Below are positions 60,027-64,000 of a stretch of DNA of 64,000 nt, one piece after another; the stretch's first letter is position 1; each line of letters begins with the position of its first letter. Location of the stretch: NCBI GenBank assembly GCA_963798705.1, contig CAWCTW010000005.1, positions 1,798,001-1,862,000 on the forward strand. Direction: 5' to 3'. Below the pieces are notes generated by a model. The model was not told the DNA's origin, did not search any database, and saw only the letters and a list, made by a program, of their open reading frames with translations. This DNA comes from AC-56 sp963798705 (lineage in GTDB: Bacteria > Actinomycetota > Thermoleophilia > Solirubrobacterales > 70-9). The translations under genes and the position numbers were made by a program.

Positions 60027-60840
60027 GCAGCAGGTGACGGCCGAGGGCGGCGAGGGGCTCGAGAGCGCGCCGGCCGCATTCGAGCTCGCAGGGCGAACCT
60101 GGGGCTCGCGGCTGATCGTCGGCACCGGGGGCTTCCGCTCGCTCGAGTCGATGGAGCGCGCGCTCGCGGCCTCGGGGGCCGAGATCGTCACGGTCGCGCT
60201 GCGCCGGGTGGACCCGACGGCCAAGGGCTCGGCGCTCGAGCTGATCGACCGGCTTGGAAAGTTCGCGCTTCCCAACACGGCGGGCTGCTACACGGCCCGC
60301 GACGCGGTGCGCACGGCCCGGCTGGCGCGGGAGGCGTTCGAGACCGACTGGATCAAGCTCGAGGTCATCGGGGACGACCGGACGCTCTTTCCGGATGCGG
60401 TCGAGCTCATCGAGGCCGCGGAGACGCTGGTCGACGAGGGCTTCATCGTGCTGCCGTACACGAACGACGACCCCATCCTGGCTCGACGCCTCGAGGACGC
60501 CGGTTGTGCGGCGGTCATGCCCCTTGGCTCGCCGATCGGCTCGGGCATGGGGATTGCCAACGCCTACAACCTGCAGATCATCGTCGAGCGCTCGACCGTG
60601 CCCGTGATCCTGGACGCGGGCATCGGGACGGCGTCGGATGCGGCGATGGCGATGGAGCTCGGCTGCGAGGGGGTGCTCCTCTCGAGCTCGGTGGCGCGGG
60701 CGAAGGATCCGGAGCGGATGGCGACCGCGATGCGCCAGGCGGTCGAGGCCGGTTTCGCGGCGCGGGCGGCGGGAAGGATGCCGCGCAAGCTGCACGCTCA
60801 GGCCTCGACGCCCGAGGAGGGCGTCCCCGAGCTCGGCTGA
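60019..60840 (+). CDS. thiG: Thiazole synthase
   Basis: 273 residues from a GTG at 60019 inside thiS. After a 25-residue leader, RLIVGTGGFRSLESMERALA, EIVTVALRRVDPT, LPNTAGCYTARDAVRTARLA, WIKLEVIGDDRTLFPD (Schiff-base lysine) and MPLGSPIGSGMGIANAYNLQ with VPVILDAGIGTASDAAMAME are typical. It builds the thiamin thiazole from deoxyxylulose phosphate, ThiS thiocarboxylate and the ThiO product. Presence of ThiO rather than ThiH indicates an aerobic pathway. thiC and thiD are not in the window. Confidence 0.94.
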   Translation: MAEQQVTAEGGEGLESAPAAFELAGRTWGSRLIVGTGGFRSLESMERALAASGAEIVTVALRRVDPTAKGSALELIDRLGKFALPNTAGCYTARDAVRTARLAREAFETDWIKLEVIGDDRTLFPDAVELIEAAETLVDEGFIVLPYTNDDPILARRLEDAGCAAVMPLGSPIGSGMGIANAYNLQIIVERSTVPVILDAGIGTASDAAMAMELGCEGVLLSSSVARAKDPERMATAMRQAVEAGFAARAAGRMPRKLHAQASTPEEGVPELG

Positions 60841-60855
60841 GCCCGCGGGTGCGGC

Positions 60856-63012
60856 TCAGCCGCCGGGGCCGGTGTAGCCGTCCAGGTAGCAGGGGTGGCG
60901 GCCGCACGTGTCGCTGACCGTCCCGCCGAGCCGCAGGAACCTCGAGATCTGCCGCTGGCCCTCGACCGTCTCGCTCGCGTCGGGCCCGTGTGGGTCGACG
61001 CCCTCGCGGTTGGGAACGTCGTAGGGCGGAGGCGGTGGGGTCCCCTTGACCTCGCCGTCCACCGTGCGGAGCGGTCCAACGTCCCACATCGTCAGGGCCG
61101 AGCCGGGGTGGGGGAAATGGTGAATCCGCGGGATCCCCCACAACGGCCTTCGATCGAGGCTTCTCCCCGGATCCAGCACCGGCGGCCGAACGCGGAGCCC
61201 GATCGTCCGCGCCTCGACCTCGGTGGTGATGTTGGCCACCTGGTGATCGCCGAACGCCTCCTGGAGCAGGACCCGGTGACGGGGCGTTCCGGCGAACGGG
61301 CGGGTCGTGATCCGGTGAACGTAGCCGTTTGCCTCACCGCGCTCCCAGATCATCTCGATGAGCGAGAGGGTGAGCTGGCGGTCGAGCTCCTCCGGGTAGT
61401 TGTCGTAGAGCCCGAGATCGGTGTCGGCACCGTTGAAGATCCCATGCGCGTAGTCGTCGAAGTCGACGCTTCGCTGCAACAGCGTGGAGTAGTTCATGCC
61501 CGGGACGCCGAGATAGGCGCGGTTGAAGTCCGGCGCCACCGCCGTCAGCGAGCCGCCCATGATCCCGCCCTGGCTGCCGCCGGCGTAGAACAGGCGGCGC
61601 CGCTCGATCAGCCTGCGCCCGTCGAAGCGGAAGGCGGGGTTGGTCGACAGGCCGTGCCGGTGGATCATCGCCCGCCCCAGGTACAGGAAGTTGAGCATCC
61701 CCTGCTGCAGGCGGTCGGCGATCGTCGGAAACCGCGACAGGTCCCCGAGCACCGAGATGACGTTGGGCGCGTCGGACGAGGACATGCCCTGCCAGTCGGT
61801 TGCACAGAACATCATCCGGTGCTGGTCGGCGACCTCCTGGAGCTTGCCCGCCTCCACCTCGCCGGCCGATCCGAGCAGCCCATGGCCGTAGAGCGAGGGG
61901 CGAAGAGGGTGCGGGCCGCCGGCGATCGCGCTGCGGGGGATGGTGCACTCGAAGGGCGCCGCGTCGAGGTTCCCCGGAATTCGCTCCGGACGCCCCTTCG
62001 CATCGAGGTGGAACCGGGAGCCGGGCGGGCAGCCGGGCTGGTCCAGGAAACAGGGGACCGTCACCGTGCCCTTGACGATCCGGGCGAGGTGGTCGTTCTC
62101 GCCGCTCTGGCAGCCGTCGGACCCGCACGGGGCGAACCGCTCGACCGAGGTGACGGCGAAACGCGGCGACCTGCCGTCCACGTGGAGATCGGCGAGGTCA
62201 TGGTCCCCGAGGGTGCGGAATGCGCGATTCCGGATCGAGAGCATTCGGCCGGCCGCGTCACGGTCGCTCTCGACCGTGAAGTCCCAGGCGAGATACATGT
62301 GGCGGCGGCCGATCCCGGCACGCCGCAGCGTGCGGAAGATCGACTCGAAGTGGTGGCGGCGCTTCTCCACGGCCGGCTGGCCGGAAGGCGTGTCGTCGCG
62401 GTAGTACCGGAACGCGCGCGATGCCCGTATCCGCTTGCCGTCGGCCCGGCGCAGGTCGCGCAGGGCGACGACGTAGCGATGGTTCGCGTGGAAGTTGACC
62501 GCCGGCCGGATGACCAGGGCGCGGTCCGCGGGCTCCGGGGGGTTGACGTCGACCTCGGTGAAGACGGGCCAGCGCCTGCCCGTGTCGGCGTCGATGACCA
62601 CGACCGGTGCGTTGCGGCGACGGTAGGCGCGCAGGTTGGTGAGGCGCACGGCGTGCGTGCGTCGCAGTGCCCGGCGGTTGTCGAGGCCCGGGACCTTGGT
62701 GACGATCTCCTGGCCTGATGAGAAGCCGTCCGAGTGGTTGTAGTCGGTGGCGTCGATATGGGCGCCGAAGCGGTTCGCGGGCATCGAGGCGGTCTTCAGC
62801 GCGACCTGCCTGCCGGTCGCCGTGCCGGCGCGGACCGTGAAGTGGTCGTTGGGGAACGGCATGAGGCAGCTCGCCTGGTCCAGGAAGTCGCAGCGGTCAG
62901 CGTGCGCAGTGTCGGCGGGAGGCGGCTTCGCTTCACCCGATGCCGCTGCTGGTGCGACGAGCGGGAGGATGACTCCCAGGGCTACGACCAGAATCCGGCG
63001 CGGGCCTCCCAT
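60856..63012 (-). CDS. Secreted alpha/beta-hydrolase-like protein, paralogue of the 38531 gene
   Basis: 718 residues, intact. A signal peptide (RRILVVALGVILPLVAPAAA) is followed by CDFLDQASCLMPFPNDHFTV, the same Cys-Cys-PFPND head as in the 38531 protein. Shared blocks are VPGLDNRRALRRTHAV, YLAWDFTVESDRDAAGRMLS, CFLDQPGCPPGSRFHL, YGHGLLGSAGEVEAG, FCATDWQGMSSSDAPN and YAGGSQGGIMGGSLTAVAPD (nucleophile elbow). The elbow and fold suggest an exported esterase or lipase, and the PFPND head recalls the virulence-factor lipase N-terminal domain; both points are inference. It is convergent with thiG and follows the 63045 gene. Confidence 0.75.
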   Translation of the reverse strand: MGGPRRILVVALGVILPLVAPAAASGEAKPPPADTAHADRCDFLDQASCLMPFPNDHFTVRAGTATGRQVALKTASMPANRFGAHIDATDYNHSDGFSSGQEIVTKVPGLDNRRALRRTHAVRLTNLRAYRRRNAPVVVIDADTGRRWPVFTEVDVNPPEPADRALVIRPAVNFHANHRYVVALRDLRRADGKRIRASRAFRYYRDDTPSGQPAVEKRRHHFESIFRTLRRAGIGRRHMYLAWDFTVESDRDAAGRMLSIRNRAFRTLGDHDLADLHVDGRSPRFAVTSVERFAPCGSDGCQSGENDHLARIVKGTVTVPCFLDQPGCPPGSRFHLDAKGRPERIPGNLDAAPFECTIPRSAIAGGPHPLRPSLYGHGLLGSAGEVEAGKLQEVADQHRMMFCATDWQGMSSSDAPNVISVLGDLSRFPTIADRLQQGMLNFLYLGRAMIHRHGLSTNPAFRFDGRRLIERRRLFYAGGSQGGIMGGSLTAVAPDFNRAYLGVPGMNYSTLLQRSVDFDDYAHGIFNGADTDLGLYDNYPEELDRQLTLSLIEMIWERGEANGYVHRITTRPFAGTPRHRVLLQEAFGDHQVANITTEVEARTIGLRVRPPVLDPGRSLDRRPLWGIPRIHHFPHPGSALTMWDVGPLRTVDGEVKGTPPPPPYDVPNREGVDPHGPDASETVEGQRQISRFLRLGGTVSDTCGRHPCYLDGYTGPGG

Positions 63013-63044
63013 ACCCGGGTTCGACTATATCGGCGCCCGGCCGG

Positions 63045-63626
63045 CTAGCCATGCCGGCGGCGGGCGACCTGCCGGTCGGTCCACTCGCCGACCGAGCCGA
63101 AGGCCCACGCGACCCGGTGCGCCGCCCGCCCGGCGGGGGACGGGTCCAGGGGCTCGACCGCGATGTCCGGCGTCTGACCCAGCGCCAGCGCCGCCTTGCG
63201 CACGGCGCTCACCTGGCGGCGCTGGCGGCGCTCCCAGGAGCGACAGAACTCGGGGAGCTTGGCGTCGCCGCGGCTCTCGCTGACGTTGGCCAGATACGCG
63301 AGCAGGGTCGCCACGTGCTCGAGGTCGTCGACGGCCAGCCGCAACGCCTGGTTTCGCTCGAGGAATCGGTCTACCACCGCCCCTCGCATCACTCCGAGGT
63401 TCGCGCCGCCACCCTGCGCGGCGACCTCGCCGTGGAGATCGTGGCGGGCCGTCAGCGGCCCCAGCTCCTCCAGCAGCTTCCCGAGCGACTCGGCGGCCTT
63501 GTCGAGGGGCTCGCGAGCGTCGGTGCCGTCGAGGGAGACGGCCAGCCGTCCAAGCCGCTTCGAGGCTGCACGGGCGGTGACGTAGAGCTCGCGATAGCCG
63601 CGGTTCTCGGCGGGGTGAAGCGGCAC
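63045..63626 (-). CDS. Helical protein of unknown function
   Basis: 193 residues from a GTG at 63626. Sequence is rich in Arg, Leu, Ala and Glu, with long amphipathic helices such as YVTARAASKRLGRLAVSL, LDKAAESLGKLLEELGPLTA and DDLEHVATLLAYLANVSESR. No signal peptide, membrane helix or catalytic motif is seen. I do not recognise a family. It lies between ligD and the secreted hydrolase-like gene on the same strand. The gap to the ligD stop is 67 bases and to the hydrolase gene 32. Confidence 0.6.
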   Translation of the reverse strand: MPLHPAENRGYRELYVTARAASKRLGRLAVSLDGTDAREPLDKAAESLGKLLEELGPLTARHDLHGEVAAQGGGANLGVMRGAVVDRFLERNQALRLAVDDLEHVATLLAYLANVSESRGDAKLPEFCRSWERRQRRQVSAVRKAALALGQTPDIAVEPLDPSPAGRAAHRVAWAFGSVGEWTDRQVARRRHG

Positions 63627-63693
63627 CGGGCAAAGGTATTGGAAACCGGCCCCGCTCCGCGTGGCCCCGGCACGGGGTCCGTCCGGGCGGCGA

Positions 63694-64000
63694 TCAGGGC
63701 GGCGGTTGCTCCTCCTCGAAGACGACCTCCGCGGGGCTCTTGTCGGGCCGCAGGCCCTTGTAAACCGGGGCGCGAAGGGTCCGCGCGGCGGTCCACTCGC
63801 GGAACTCGATCTCGGCGACGAGCCTCGGCTCGACGAAGACGGCCTCGCGAGGGGGCTGGCGCCCCCTGAAGGGGCTCTTCTTCGTCCGCAGCGGCTCGAG
63901 CAGGCCCTCGAGGCGATCCAGCTCGGCGTCGGTGAAGCCGGTGCCGACGCGGCCCGCGTAGCGCAGCCGGTCCTGGTCCCCCTCGTACTCGTTGTAGCCG
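63694..64000 (-). CDS. ligD: ATP-dependent DNA ligase (LigD-type), C-terminal part, cut by the window edge
   Basis: The frame is open to base 64000 and ends at a TGA (63694-63696); about 101 residues are visible. GYNEYEGDQDRLRYAGRVGT and GFTDAELDRLEGLLEPLR match the OB-domain end of LigD-type ligases, followed by SPFRGR, VFVEPRLVAEIEFREWT and APVYKGLRPDKSPAEVVFEE. These are the conserved ligase C-terminal VEPxLVAEVxFxEWT and RxPVFKGLRxDK patterns. LigD seals double-strand breaks with Ku in bacterial NHEJ. Whether primase and nuclease domains are attached cannot be seen. Confidence 0.82.
   Translation of the reverse strand, partial: GYNEYEGDQDRLRYAGRVGTGFTDAELDRLEGLLEPLRTKKSPFRGRQPPREAVFVEPRLVAEIEFREWTAARTLRAPVYKGLRPDKSPAEVVFEEEQPPP

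Noticed and set aside
60895..62718. 607-codon plus-strand ORF
   Set aside because: Antisense to the secreted hydrolase-like gene, which has a signal peptide and a paralogue.

Overview
The window is GC-rich bacterial chromosome with strong G/C bias at third codon positions, frequent GTG and TTG starts, and many 1-4 base gene overlaps (ATGA, GTGA, TGATG). An F420-type luciferase-like oxidoreductase, a DUF4333-type lipoprotein, a MalT-like LuxR regulator, LigD and several secreted proteins of unrecognised family point to a soil actinobacterium, probably a deep lineage such as Thermoleophilia/Solirubrobacterales. That placement is inference from gene content; no rRNA gene is present.

Layout. 1-4.3 kb: the end of a surface-polysaccharide cluster (GT4, GT2, lipid-linked sugar-phosphate transferase, two acetyltransferase-fold genes). 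4.3-9.7 kb: alpha/beta hydrolase, metF, a CoA-transferase with a histidine phosphatase, a deletion scar joining half of a class II aldolase to half of a PfkB kinase, and a methyltransferase. 9.7-19.4 kb: LLM oxidoreductase, an ArsR/SRPBCC pair behind a likely leaderless promoter, a molybdopterin oxidoreductase with its flavin reductase, an enoyl-CoA hydratase, three Rossmann reductases, DUF1992 and a DHFR-like protein. 19.4-30.7 kb: small accessory genes, a secreted protein with a duplicated domain, TMEM175-like and MFS membrane proteins, a 972-residue LuxR-type ATPase, and a delta-60-repeat secreted protein bracketed by a duplicated NTF2-like gene end. 30.8-38.1 kb: an IS transposase, two tRNA-Ala genes (CGC and TGC) on opposite strands, a diguanylate cyclase, an acidic protein, glutamate dehydrogenase, a YceI remnant and an HD protein. 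38.5-43.3 kb: a secreted hydrolase-like protein, D-Ala-D-Ala carboxypeptidase, a small membrane protein, rhomboid protease and a small secreted protein.

43.3-60.8 kb is a coherent 2-oxoacid dehydrogenase and cofactor island. A branched-chain type complex (E1alpha, E1beta, E2) is followed in one operon by an amino-acid dehydrogenase, lipB and lipA. Next to it lie a second E1alpha-E1beta-E2 operon, a shared E3 (dihydrolipoyl dehydrogenase), and thiE plus a TPP-riboswitch-led thiOSG operon. The enzymes, their lipoyl cofactor, the common E3 and the thiamin pathway therefore sit within about 17 kb. The window ends with a second copy of the secreted hydrolase-like protein, a helical protein of unknown role and the 3' end of ligD.

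Quality warning. Between about 37 and 49.3 kb many genes are interrupted by single-base insertions or deletions, mostly one extra C or G: the secreted hydrolase, dacA, a small membrane gene, lipA twice, lipB twice, the amino-acid dehydrogenase twice, E2 and E1alpha. Neighbours outside this stretch are nearly all intact, and the motifs resume perfectly in the next frame. Base-calling or assembly error is the likelier explanation than gene decay. I found no CRISPR array, prophage or defence system.
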